From: Bolinopsis microptera
Taxonomy: Eukaryota; Ctenophora; Tentaculata; Lobata; Bolinopsidae
Reading direction: 5' to 3'
DNA length: 64,000 bases
Assembly: GCF_026151205.1 (NCBI RefSeq)
Contig: NC_087081.1
Span: 16,294,837 to 16,358,836, forward strand
A model generated the notes under the pieces. It was not told where the DNA came from. It saw nothing but the letters and a program-made list of their open reading frames with translations, and searched no databases. This document shows, in pieces, positions 10,591 through 19,718 of this stretch. The position numbers and the translations under genes were made by a program. Position 1 is the stretch's first letter. Each line of letters begins with the position of its first letter.

Positions 10591-11870
10591 TTGTGACAAT
10601 TTGTACATCAACTGCCCTTAACTTGAATCAGCTCTATCCGTGCATCGTCCTTATATACAGTTTTCCCGCCTTCCAAACCAAAATCAGATATAAATGATTT
10701 CGGCAATTCACCCAAAATTTTAAATTCCATATAATGTGACAGAATTTACATCATTTCCCAATAAGTGCATGTATTTGCTAACTTTTCAAAGCAACATATT
10801 TTAGGGCTATGATTGGTAGAAGAACCATCAAATAATGAGTTGAAAGGGTTTTGAGGACACCTCCCAGTAGAAAAGAGGTATCGTATTCTGAGTGTGACAA
10901 AGTTTACGAAATATTGCCTTAAAACCGTTCGATCCCTGCCCTTTAGCCAAATGTTCTATCATAATTGTAAATTGTTAGAATGACCTAATCTACTATATTT
11001 TAAACCAAAAAATGCTAATTGGGCAGCTATGGTTAACACAGTCACAAAAATGTGACATTTTTTACATTATAGTGCCTAAAAACAATAAATTGTATTTCTG
11101 AGCCGTGTATATGGAAGTATGGGTCACGTGGCTAATGTCCAGAACTTCTGAACACGCTATATTTTTTGGTTTACCAATATCCTTAAACTTCAACATGAAC
11201 GTGTCCATTTACGATTTCGTATCATTTTGTGACGATGTTTACATCAACTGCCCTATACTTCAATCAACTGTATCCGTGTATCGTCCTCATATAGAGTTTT
11301 CCCGCCTTCCAAACCAAAATCAGATATAAATGATTTCGGAAATTCACCCAGAATTTCAAATTCCATATAATGTGACAGAATTTACATCATTTCCCAATAG
11401 CCAAGTGCATGTATTTGTTAACTTTTCAAAACAACATATTTTATGGCTATGATTGGCAGAAGAACTATCAAATAATGAGTTGAAAGGGTTTTGAGGACAC
11501 CTCACAGTAGAAAAGAGGTCTCGTATTCTGAGTGTGACAAAGTTTACGAAATGTTGCCTTAAAGCCGTTCGATCACTGCCCTTTAGGCCTACATTGTATC
11601 ATAATTGTTAGATTGACCTAATCTACTATATTTTAGACCAAAAAATGCTTATTGGGCAGCTATGGTAAACAATGTCACAAAAATGTGACATTTTTTACAT
11701 AATAGTGCCTAAAAGCAATACATTTTATTTTTGAGCAGTGCATATGGGAGTATGGGTCACGTGGCTAATGTTCAGAACTTATGAACACGCTAGATTAATA
11801 TATGTTAAAATTAAACCACTATCGTCAAAAACGCTGTTTTAGAAATTTACCAATTTCCTCAAACTTCAAT
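10591..11870 (+). repeat. ~637-bp direct duplication
   Basis: Two copies start at TTGTGACRATKTKTACATCA (10591 and 11228). Each carries three further GTGAC-type motifs. The first copy contains a diverged version of the element's own right terminus (AACATGAACGTGTCC near 11190), so the right end of the transposon has been duplicated in tandem. Confidence 0.8.
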
Positions 11871-11880
11871 GAACGTGTCC

Positions 11881-12730
11881 ATAACATCAAGCAAGTGTAC
11901 TCCCCAACATACACACGAAGTATTCTCCAAGCTCATGCTTCAAGGAAAGGTGTCAGCAGCGCTCAGATGAGTGACAAATAAAGCTGGGGGCCTCCTAGAG
12001 CCAACACCAGAAACTATCAAGTACTTCCTCGTAAGCAGTCTACTCAGCAAGGTGGGCCTGGAAAAAGTAGACAATGTTATATTCGAAAACATAGATATTG
12101 AAGCAATCCAGAAGGCAGCAAAGAACACCAATGGATCAGCTGGCCCCTCTGGCTTAGATTCTGATGGTTGGCAACGTATCCTTTGCTCTAAGTCATTCAA
12201 GACATGTGGTGCTGAACTATGTGAATCAGTTGCCTTACTAACCAGGAAACTTTGCACTGAATTAGTCGACCCTGATCCCCTAGTATCCTTCATATCTTGT
12301 TGCCTCATTCCTTTGGACAAGAAGCCTGGTGTTAGACCAATAGGGATCGGTGAAGTTCTCCGCCGAATAATCGGCAAGTCAGTTACTACTGTGCTTGAAC
12401 CAGAGATCCTAGCAGCCACTGCACCGCTTCAAGCGTCAGCAGGCCTAGAAGGTGGAGTAGAAGCTGCTATTCATGCTCTTAGAACTATGTATGAAGATGA
12501 TGACACTCATGGTATTCTTCTTGTTGATGCAGATAATGCCTTCAACCGTTTAAACCGGAAAGTTGCCCTCCACAACACAAGTGTGATGTGTCCCGAGCTG
12601 TATAAATATCTTGTTAATACCTACAGAAAAGCAGCAAAACTGTACATACCAAACTCCAAGGGATTGTTTATTTTATCCCAAGAAGGTACTACTCAGGGGG
12701 ATAGCTGTGCTTCTGTTTGTTTGGGCCCGA
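11881..12730 (+). pseudogene. Retroelement R, first half of reverse transcriptase
   Basis: From 11971 the reading gives NTNGSAGPSGLDSDGWQR, then PLDKKPGVRPIGIGEVLRR, LLVDADNAFNRLNRK (first catalytic Asp, VDADNAF) and LSQEGTTQGDSCASV. These correspond to RT blocks 1 to 4. The family sequence stops near 12730, where the ORF1-only element is inserted. Confidence 0.7.
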
Positions 12731-12734
12731 ACGG

Positions 12735-14105
12735 TGCCGGTGGTTCTAATGACCATTTACTAAAATACATAAATACAAAATACAATTTAGTATAAATATT
12801 ATAATCAGAAGTTTTATAAATCCTATCCGTCCAAGTTAAACTTGAAGGGCGCTACACGCACGACGAAAACTCCCTTTAATGTGAGCTGAAGTAGACTACT
12901 AGTAGTAGAGCTAGTAGCGCTTGAAATTGACAGAACTGAAAACGAAATCTGACAATTGTCGCGAAAACTGACAGTTTTGTGTGCTCAAAGTGTCGAGAAA
13001 TACTGACAGTGCAAGACTGGGCACACAAGAGTGAGTTAAAACATCCTCCACATAAAAACTTGAATACACTAATAATAATCAATTATTACACACAAGCTCA
13101 TTCTGCAGTCTTATTAGTCTTATCAGTACTCTTTATAGCACCGTTTCTGATAAAGTGTAGCTTATCAGGCTGCTCAGTTACCAGTCGTTTCATGTCCCTG
13201 ACGAGTTCTCTTTGCTTGGCTCTCTGTTCTGGAGATCGATCTGGGCTGATAAAAACAGTTTTAAACTTTTCCGTTGCTCGCAGGTTTCTTGATTTAGCGA
13301 GAATCTGATTAACAATTGTTGCACTTGCCGCAGTCACTTTAACTGGTCTCACAGCCTTGCCAGGTTTGAGCTTTCCGACTCTGCTAGCTTCGATTCTGGG
13401 TTTCTCTCCGATTGCTAAAAACACTTCACTGACCACGGTGCTGAGCTCCTCATTGTCCTGCTCCGATAAACCAAAAATCATCAGATTTTTGTTACGGTCT
13501 TCCTCCTGTACCACAGTTTTCACAGCTGTCTTGATCATTTCAGAACTGACAGGCTTCTGAGATTCTGGACAATTCGCCTGTAATACCGAGCTGAAGGATT
13601 GGAATTCAGCCTTGACAGACTCTCCGACTGACGATTTAACTGACGTCTGCAACGATTCCAACTGTTCATTTTTGCAGGCTAGTAGTTCTGACTGCAGCTT
13701 AATGATGGTCTCCTGTGTCTCGAACATCTGATGTTTAACTGAGTTTGAGGCCATCTTGTAGTCCGTGGATTCGACACCAGTGAACTCCTCCAAATATCTT
13801 AATGCCTCGTGCAACAAGTTACACGCAGTGTCCTTGTTCATCTTCTTCACGCACGAACGGGATAGTTGCTTCATTGCTGTGATCTCCATCTCGTACATAG
13901 CCTTGCTGAGAAGTTCAACTGAGTCACTCCTTAACATGCTGATATCCTTTTCACCATACTCGCTGGGCGGGATGGTCATGGTCGTGTAACACGGTGATAC
14001 ACAACCCACTGTAGCTGCACGTTACAATTAACAGAGATAAGCACTAAGATAAGAGAGTAAGAAAAGAGCAACGTATGCAATTAGTGTAATACTGAACTGC
14101 ATTTT
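12735..14105 (-). mobile_element. ORF1-only 'half-LINE', copy 1
   Basis: About 1.37 kb of foreign sequence separates the two RT halves of retroelement R. On the minus strand it has a 5' leader of about 95 bases, a single 303-codon ORF1-like gene and a 3' region of about 360 bases. There is no endonuclease or RT. The 5' leader shares GTTCAGTATTACAC with the region upstream of the second copy at 29.4-30.4 kb. Exact ends are uncertain by a few bases, because I could not define a target duplication. Confidence 0.6.
13098..14009 (-). CDS. LINE ORF1-like coiled-coil nucleic-acid-binding protein
   Basis: Intact 303-codon reading. The middle (about residues 90-140) is a Gln/Leu/Lys-rich coiled coil (QMFETQETIIKLQSELLA). 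The second half has EDRNKNLMIFGLSE, an RRM-like first strand, followed by EKPRIEASRVGKLKPG, RPVKVTAASATIVNQIL and VFISPDRSPEQRAKQRELV. This layout (coiled coil, RRM-like, basic C-terminal domain) is that of LINE ORF1 chaperones that bind RNA. The paralogue at 29428-30351 keeps all these blocks. No partner ORF2 lies beside either copy. Function as a retroelement protein is inferred from similarity. Confidence 0.65.
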   Translation of the reverse strand: MGCVSPCYTTMTIPPSEYGEKDISMLRSDSVELLSKAMYEMEITAMKQLSRSCVKKMNKDTACNLLHEALRYLEEFTGVESTDYKMASNSVKHQMFETQETIIKLQSELLACKNEQLESLQTSVKSSVGESVKAEFQSFSSVLQANCPESQKPVSSEMIKTAVKTVVQEEDRNKNLMIFGLSEQDNEELSTVVSEVFLAIGEKPRIEASRVGKLKPGKAVRPVKVTAASATIVNQILAKSRNLRATEKFKTVFISPDRSPEQRAKQRELVRDMKRLVTEQPDKLHFIRNGAIKSTDKTNKTAE

Positions 14106-15024
14106 ACTCCTGTAGCCTGATGCCCCTTATGGACAAACTCCCCACAGAGCCACCAGATATCTCTCCCGTGGTCTATGAGAACACGAAACCTCCCCAGAAG
14201 CCTCCAGAGGAGAACAATAAGATTGAGACACCGCCAGATACAACTCCAGATAGGACTCCGGAAGTAAATAAGCCCTCCAACAAAGCTGCTAAACACATAT
14301 TGTTTGCAGATGATTCTGGAGCAGCAGGAAGGCTTAAAGCCCTGAAGATTTGGTGGGATACCCTACAGTCATCTGGCCCCGTTTATGGCTATTTTCCCAA
14401 ACCTTCCAAGACATGGCTTATAGTTAAAGAGGAGTATCAAGAGGAAGCCAAGTCTCTCTTCCCCGACCTTAACATCACCACCGAAGGTTGTCGTTACCTG
14501 GGTTCCTTTATTGGTAAGAGTCTGGAAAGAATAAGTTTATCCAAGTCAAATGTGTTGAATGGATAGAAGAGATAGAGGGATTGGCATCAATTGCACAGCA
14601 TGAGCCACACCTTGCTTACGCCGCTTTTGTTTACGGCTCCTCTCGCAGATGGTCTTTCCTGATGAGGAACACCCCTGACATGGCAGTGAACTTGCAGCCC
14701 ATTGAGGACAAGATCAGGAATTTGCTCATTCCCAAAATGACAGGACACACAATTAGGTCCAACTTTGAGCGCAGCCTGTTCTCCCTCCCAGACAAGTTAG
14801 GTGGACTAGCTATCATCAATCCAGTAGAAATCGCTGATAATGAGTACAAGAACTCACTTATGGCTAACCAGCAGCTTACAGACCACATCCTGAAGCAACA
14901 CACCACTCTCAATACCAACAGAGAGGCTGGGAAAGCAGTCAAGTCTGCCATTAGCCTGTCTAATGCCAAGAGGTATCACTCAGTGATACCTCTTGGCAGT
15001 GGAATAAATTTGGCAGTGGAATAA
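14106..15024 (+). pseudogene. Retroelement R, second half of reverse transcriptase
   Basis: Begins with LMPLMDKL, has a proline-rich insert, then HILFADDSGAAGRL (catalytic DD), WWDTLQSSGPVYGYFPKPSK and CRYLGSFIGK. Farther on come AYAAFVYGSSRRWSFLMR, LLIPKMTGHTIRSNFER and LPDKLGGLAIINPVE. The sequence ends in a perfect palindrome at 14964-14998. Downstream C-terminal blocks of the family (VLNKRGF, HNRLRD and GARLD) are absent here but occur at 34.2 kb. Confidence 0.7.
14964..14998. repeat. 35-bp palindrome
   Basis: Arms of 17 bases (TGCCAAGAGGTATCACT and its complement) around a single C. The right arm replaces retroelement sequence. It is followed by a 17-bp direct duplication of GGCAGTGGAATAAATTT. 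Confidence 0.9.
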
Positions 15025-15184
15025 ATTTTAAATATGACTAGGAATGGAGTTTGGGGGAAAAAAAAGACTATATATTTTTCGGCCGCTTCGCGGCCGACTG
15101 GTCACAGGTCAGCTCTTGTTCTAATTGACGTGTGTTCTCCCATTGCACATTGACAAGCTGTTAGCTACTTATTTATGACTTCTT

Positions 15185-16847
15185 CTTAAGTAAGTTGGAC
15201 TTACGGATGTAAATCAGGAAGGATTCTCAAAAGGCAAGAATACTATTAGATACCTCAATCGACTGACTGTTGGTATTAAAGGTGATATTATAAAGAAGCT
15301 TACGGTACTTTGCTTGTTTATCGACTTCGAAAAGGCATTTGATTCCGTCTGGAAGAAAGGTCTAATTGTTAAGCTCTGGAGAGCTGGTGTTCATGGCTGT
15401 TACCTAAAAACTATAGACAGTTTTCTATTTGGTCGCACAGTGTGCCTATTAATAAATGGATTCCTTGGCCCTGTAAGGGACTGCTTGGACTATGGGTTAC
15501 CACAAGGATCTGTGCTGTCTCCTATTTTGTTCAAATTCTTCATTATGGATATTGAGGCAGTCTGTTCAGTGTACCAACAAATAAGTGTGTTAAAATTCGC
15601 TGATGATGGTACTGTGAAAGTGGTTGGTAGAGACTTGGAAGAGTGCCTTTTCTATCTCAACCTGGCTATGGACAGCATTGAATATTGGACCTCCTGTTGG
15701 CGCATAGTTATTAACTGCAACAAAAATAAGACTGAAATTATATGCTTCAACTGCTATGATCATGCTGGAGTCCCGACTTCATTCAACCTTGGAGGGAAAA
15801 CAATTCAGTTAACGGATCAGACAAGGGTTCTTGGTGTCATTTTGGACAGTAAGTTAACCTTCAAACAGCATAGCAAGTATGTATACAACTATCTAGTATA
15901 CCGCTGGGTTTGTATGAGCCGTTATGCAAACAGAAACTGGGGCATGAACCAAGCAGTTATAGTGAGAGTGACCAAAACAATTCTGTTCTCGACCTTGTTT
16001 TATGGTTCTACCATATGGATGAACAATTCAAATATGTCAGACATAAACAAACTATGGTACAGTGTCTAAAGCTGCAGTTGGAGCTGTTTTCAACGTCCAT
16101 GGGGCCATTCTTGAAGTCATTCTGGGTGTGCCACCACTCCAAACTTTGGGAAGAATAATCTCGATCAAACACTACCTCAAGGTTCTCCATGACTCAAATG
16201 ACATTCACTATGACTTTGTGAAAACTCAGCTAAATGAAAAGAACCCAACAGTGCTCTGTCATCTCCGAGAGGTGCAGAAGTTCCTACAATGGAAAGCAGA
16301 ACATTTTAACACAGAAGTTCAGGCCTGTGACCTCGGTGAAATCAGCCACAGAAACCTGGACCACATTCTGCTACTATCCCCAAAGACTTACAAGTACACC
16401 AAGGGAATGATACAGCAATTCACAGAGCTACTTTGGCAAGAAAGTCTACAAAACCTACTACTTATGGAAGGATGGTCTGATATTCCAAGAGTCTCCTGCA
16501 ACCCCCTTCCCATCCCCTTTGGAGTGAGCCGCGAAGTGGAAGTATTGGTTATGAGTCTCATGTACAAGAACAATCTACTGAACTCGTTTCTCTTCAGAGT
16601 TGACAGAGCAGCGGCCTCTCCGCTGTGCATCTGTGGCTCGGATGAGCAAACAGCACTGCACCTACTATCAAGTTGTGAGCTTGTGGACACAAATCTACAA
16701 TGTCAAGCGGAACGAATCATCACCCTGTGCAACAGCGGTAGGCCCATAGTCGATCTAGCAACTGAGCAGGGCTCCATCATATTGAACTGTTCAAGGGACG
16801 ATATATTTATAAGTGTGTGTGTTAAAATTGTAGAAACGAGGGGTTAA
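15185..16847 (+). pseudogene. 5'-truncated jockey-type LINE reverse transcriptase
   Basis: Starts abruptly inside the RT domain (EGFSKGKNTIRYLNRL), followed by FIDFEKAFDSVWKKGL, DYGLPQGSVLSPILF and VLKFADDGTVKV. Next come the thumb (TRVLGVILDSKLTFKQH), then RGII-like LGVPPLQTLGR, and near the C-terminus a cysteine-histidine cluster CICGSDEQTALHLLSSC, typical of jockey-like ORF2 ends. A one-base insertion near 16061 shifts the frame (first frame stops at 16069; the second runs 16062-16847). Otherwise about 540 codons remain open. The endonuclease is lost by 5' truncation. Confidence 0.85.
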
Positions 16848-17684
16848 ATCTTAAGCGGAAGATAAATCTTTCGAAAAGATAAGGCTTTATTATAGCATTT
16901 AATTTTGCTAATTTTGCTACTATTATGATAAAGGATTAAATACCAAGCATATTGAAGTGTAGAATAGTGTTATTGGACTATGTTTATTTGAAAACAATCA
17001 CCTTTAAACTAGATATTGTTGTAATAACAAGGGAATGAGTTTTTATATTTGAGCTGTTCAGTTCACAGGAAAGCAGATATGGACTGCTTTAAAACTTTTA
17101 TTTTGGATAACGTTTGTTTCAGTAACCATTAAGAACCAGTGGCCTTTTGTAACTGCATCTTCAACCTCAGTTTCATTTTTGAAACGTCAAAAGACTGGTA
17201 AAGTCAAATATTTTGTTACATAAACATTTTTATCAATTTTTGAAGGGTAGTAATTGTTCAGATCATAATTTTTATACGTAACTATTAATGTTTTTTAATA
17301 GCTATTAGCAGGGTAAAATTTGTTAGGTGTGTTTCTGTAAATCTCTATTGGAAATTAAAGTTTTTGATCTCTACTATTTATTGTTATTAAAATGCTCATT
17401 GTAGCCAGTTATTTTTAAAAGATTTTCATCATCATCATCTTAAGTCGTAATAGAGTTTTAAACTAATTACAACACTACAAATCTATTACATTTATTGAGG
17501 TATGAGATATGATAGACGAGCGTAAGTGTTGACGTGCAAAGGACTGCTGTGAGTGTACTTGAAGATTACTCATCCTCCTCCTTCTCATCAAAACTATTCT
17601 CATCAAAACTACTATCTGGACTGAAGGTATTGCGTTTACAGTGTTTATTGTGCTTCTGAACATTGAACTCTTGATAATATAACT
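16848..17684. other. LINE 3' sequence and probable 5' leader of the next LINE
   Basis: AT-rich, without a supported gene. The left part is probably the 3' untranslated region of the truncated LINE. The right part, with a CATCATCATC tract near 17428, probably includes the leader of the LINE starting at 17685. I could not place the border. Confidence 0.35.
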
Positions 17685-19559
17685 ATGTCAAATAATCAGA
17701 GCTCAGACATTAGTCTCCACTCTTGTGAGCGCCCTTTAGAACATTTGAACTTTTCATTCCAGTCCGAAAAATCAGAGAACTGTAACAATTGTCTGTCAAA
17801 AGACATCAAGATTGACTTTTTAGAAAAAAAGTTGTCTTTATTGAATGAAATTATCAGAACTAGTGATCTCATTGCTCAGTACAATGATAGTCTCATATCA
17901 GATCAAACTCAAATACAAGAACAGAGTTTTAAGTGTGAAAATTTGCTGCCAAACTTATCAGAGGAGATTGAATGTGAGATCATAACCATTACCCCTCAGT
18001 CACACGTTGTTATCAATCAAGTAGAAGCGTTTGATGTAGATGACATTGTTGTGGAAGATGTTGTATCGGACAGTCTGTTTGTTGACAACGATGTCGTGGA
18101 CAAGGTTGTTCCACAGGAGGTTGTTGGAAACGAGATTGTTATCAGTGAGATTGTTGTTAACGAGGTTATGGCAGACGAGGATGATGTGTCTGATCTCCCT
18201 GTATCTACTGCTACTGGTGAATCACGGATCAACACCCCTAAGCCCAGAGACAAATATCCAAACTTGGTCCCTGCCCCTGTCTACGATCCTATAACACCGG
18301 GGCCAATGAATATATCTGTAACTTGTTCCCCATCACCAGTGAAACCAGTTACCCTACTAGATGATGGTCCATTCTCTAATTTTTCACTTGATCTATTAAT
18401 GGAAGAACTTGAGTTCAGTCACGGTTTTAAAAACAGGAAATCGGTTTATTTTGGTGACTTTCCCTATGAGTATTCAGGTGCAACACATGACCCAAAAAGT
18501 GTACACAATGATTCCTACCTTGCTAAACTCAGCTCCTACATTAATGTGATATTACCCAATTTCAGACACAATAGTATTCTCGTCAATCTATATGAAACTG
18601 GAGCAGAGTTCATGCCAGCTCATAGCGATTCTGAATCATGTATTGTAGAACACTCTGATATTGTAACCATTTCACTTGGTGCGACGAGAACACTGCAAAT
18701 TAGATCAAACGGCAGCAATGAAGTTGTGGGCTCTGTGCAGCTTCAGCATGGAGATGTCTTCATCATGTCCAAATTGTCTCAGGCTGACTTTCAACATGAG
18801 ATACTGCCAGACGAAATGTGTGATGAACCCCGGATCAGCATCACCCTAAGACTGATGAAGCCCCCTAGGATCACTCAGTCAACTGAGTTTGGTCTGCGTT
18901 CACCGCCCCCACCCATCCCTCATTCAGGACACAAACTGACAGACTCTTCTTCACCTGCACTCTCAGTTTGCAAACAGTCAGCTAAAGCTTCACAAAAGTC
19001 TGTCCTATTCATAAGCAGCTCTATGTTCAGGTTTCTTGATGCGGACAAGTTATCATCGTCCACTGTTAGTGCTAGTAAACTGTTTTATCCTGGGGCTGAT
19101 GCCAAAGTAATGTTAAATAAACTAAAAACTGACCTACACTCCGTTCCATCCCCATCTATTATTTATATTATGACAGGAACTAATAATGTGAACACAGTCT
19201 ATTTTGGCTCAAAGTCACTGAAGGATGCAGCGGGTGACATTAGTAATCTCTTAAATTATCTCAAGTCAGTGTATCCGAATGCAACAATTAATGTTCTCAA
19301 TATTCTTCCCAGGAGTACAAAAGGCCGCAATGATGTTGTGGCAGAGCTGAATAAGGTTATTAAGGATATGTGTAGCAAAGATTCTTGTTTTAATTACATT
19401 AGCACCCATAATTTATTTAACTATAATAGAAGTGGATTCAGGAAAGAATTTTATTTTGCCAGACCATCTGCAAAAATATCTGATAACTGTCACCTCAATA
19501 CAAGCGGTGTTATTCGACTTGCTAAATTTCTGAAGTATTGGGCCCATAAGCAAGTTTGA
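17685..19559 (+). CDS. LINE ORF1: AlkB-like 2OG-Fe(II) dioxygenase domain plus SGNH-hydrolase-like domain
   Basis: 624 residues. Residues 1-110 hold a short coiled coil and a Cys pair. Residues 110-175 are Val/Asp/Glu-rich low complexity. Residues 240-395 look like an AlkB-type dioxygenase: NLYETGAEFMPAHSD with the HxD iron pair H313/D315, TISLGATRTLQIR, LQHGDVFIMSK, the distal His H371 in FQHEI, and RISITLR (383-389), matching the RxNxTxR oxoglutarate motif. Residues 438-620 look like an SGNH/GDSL hydrolase: SSSMFR (block I, Ser446 where GDS is usual), G470, MTGTNN (block III Asn) and SDNCHLN (block V, D600/H603). Esterase domains are known in CR1-type ORF1 proteins; an added AlkB-like domain is unusual to my knowledge. 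The likely role is RNA or membrane handling during retrotransposition, unproven. Confidence 0.8.
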   Translation: MSNNQSSDISLHSCERPLEHLNFSFQSEKSENCNNCLSKDIKIDFLEKKLSLLNEIIRTSDLIAQYNDSLISDQTQIQEQSFKCENLLPNLSEEIECEIITITPQSHVVINQVEAFDVDDIVVEDVVSDSLFVDNDVVDKVVPQEVVGNEIVISEIVVNEVMADEDDVSDLPVSTATGESRINTPKPRDKYPNLVPAPVYDPITPGPMNISVTCSPSPVKPVTLLDDGPFSNFSLDLLMEELEFSHGFKNRKSVYFGDFPYEYSGATHDPKSVHNDSYLAKLSSYINVILPNFRHNSILVNLYETGAEFMPAHSDSESCIVEHSDIVTISLGATRTLQIRSNGSNEVVGSVQLQHGDVFIMSKLSQADFQHEILPDEMCDEPRISITLRLMKPPRITQSTEFGLRSPPPPIPHSGHKLTDSSSPALSVCKQSAKASQKSVLFISSSMFRFLDADKLSSSTVSASKLFYPGADAKVMLNKLKTDLHSVPSPSIIYIMTGTNNVNTVYFGSKSLKDAAGDISNLLNYLKSVYPNATINVLNILPRSTKGRNDVVAELNKVIKDMCSKDSCFNYISTHNLFNYNRSGFRKEFYFARPSAKISDNCHLNTSGVIRLAKFLKYWAHKQV

Positions 19560-19718
19560 ATTTTCAGAAAGATTGTTAACATTTATTTCATCTAGATAAG
19601 GGATAATTACACATTGTTCCTCATGTTTATTGAAGTTTTAGAAAGTTTTGTTATTATCTCATACAAATTTGCCAGTTCTGCAATTTATCTTATTCTGACA
19701 AGTTTATAGCAGCATAAA

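Larger units (their letters stand above)
9041..11880. mobile_element. Non-autonomous DNA transposon with 36-bp TIRs, ATAA duplication
   Basis: Inverted ends start GGACACGTTCATTGAAGTTT and match for 36 bases with about one mismatch. ATAA flanks both sides (9037-9040 and 11881-11884). No coding capacity was found. The interior holds about 20 occurrences of a motif near GTGACGAAATTTAC. Those left of about 10,580 read as its complement (GTAAATTTCGTCAC); those to the right read mostly in the forward sense. The superfamily is unresolved: a 4-bp duplication fits several. The insertion is younger than retroelement R, which it splits. Confidence 0.8.
8590..15030 (+). mobile_element. Retroelement R (LINE-like, clade unresolved), interrupted twice
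   Basis: Three coding stretches of one RT-bearing element lie in order on the plus strand: 8668-9040 (N-terminal region), 11881-12730 (first RT half) and 14106-15024 (FADD block and downstream). They are separated by a 2.84-kb DNA transposon and by an ORF1-only retroelement. The family resembles RT proteins of cnidarians and sponges with RPIGIGEVLRRIIGK and ILSQEGTTQGD blocks. I cannot place it in a named clade and saw no terminal repeats. It is broken, mainly by the two insertions. Confidence 0.7.

Noticed and set aside
18017-18294. Open frames on the other strand and frame over the Val/Asp-rich part of LINE ORF1
   Set aside because: Shadows of the low-complexity coding stretch in ORF1.
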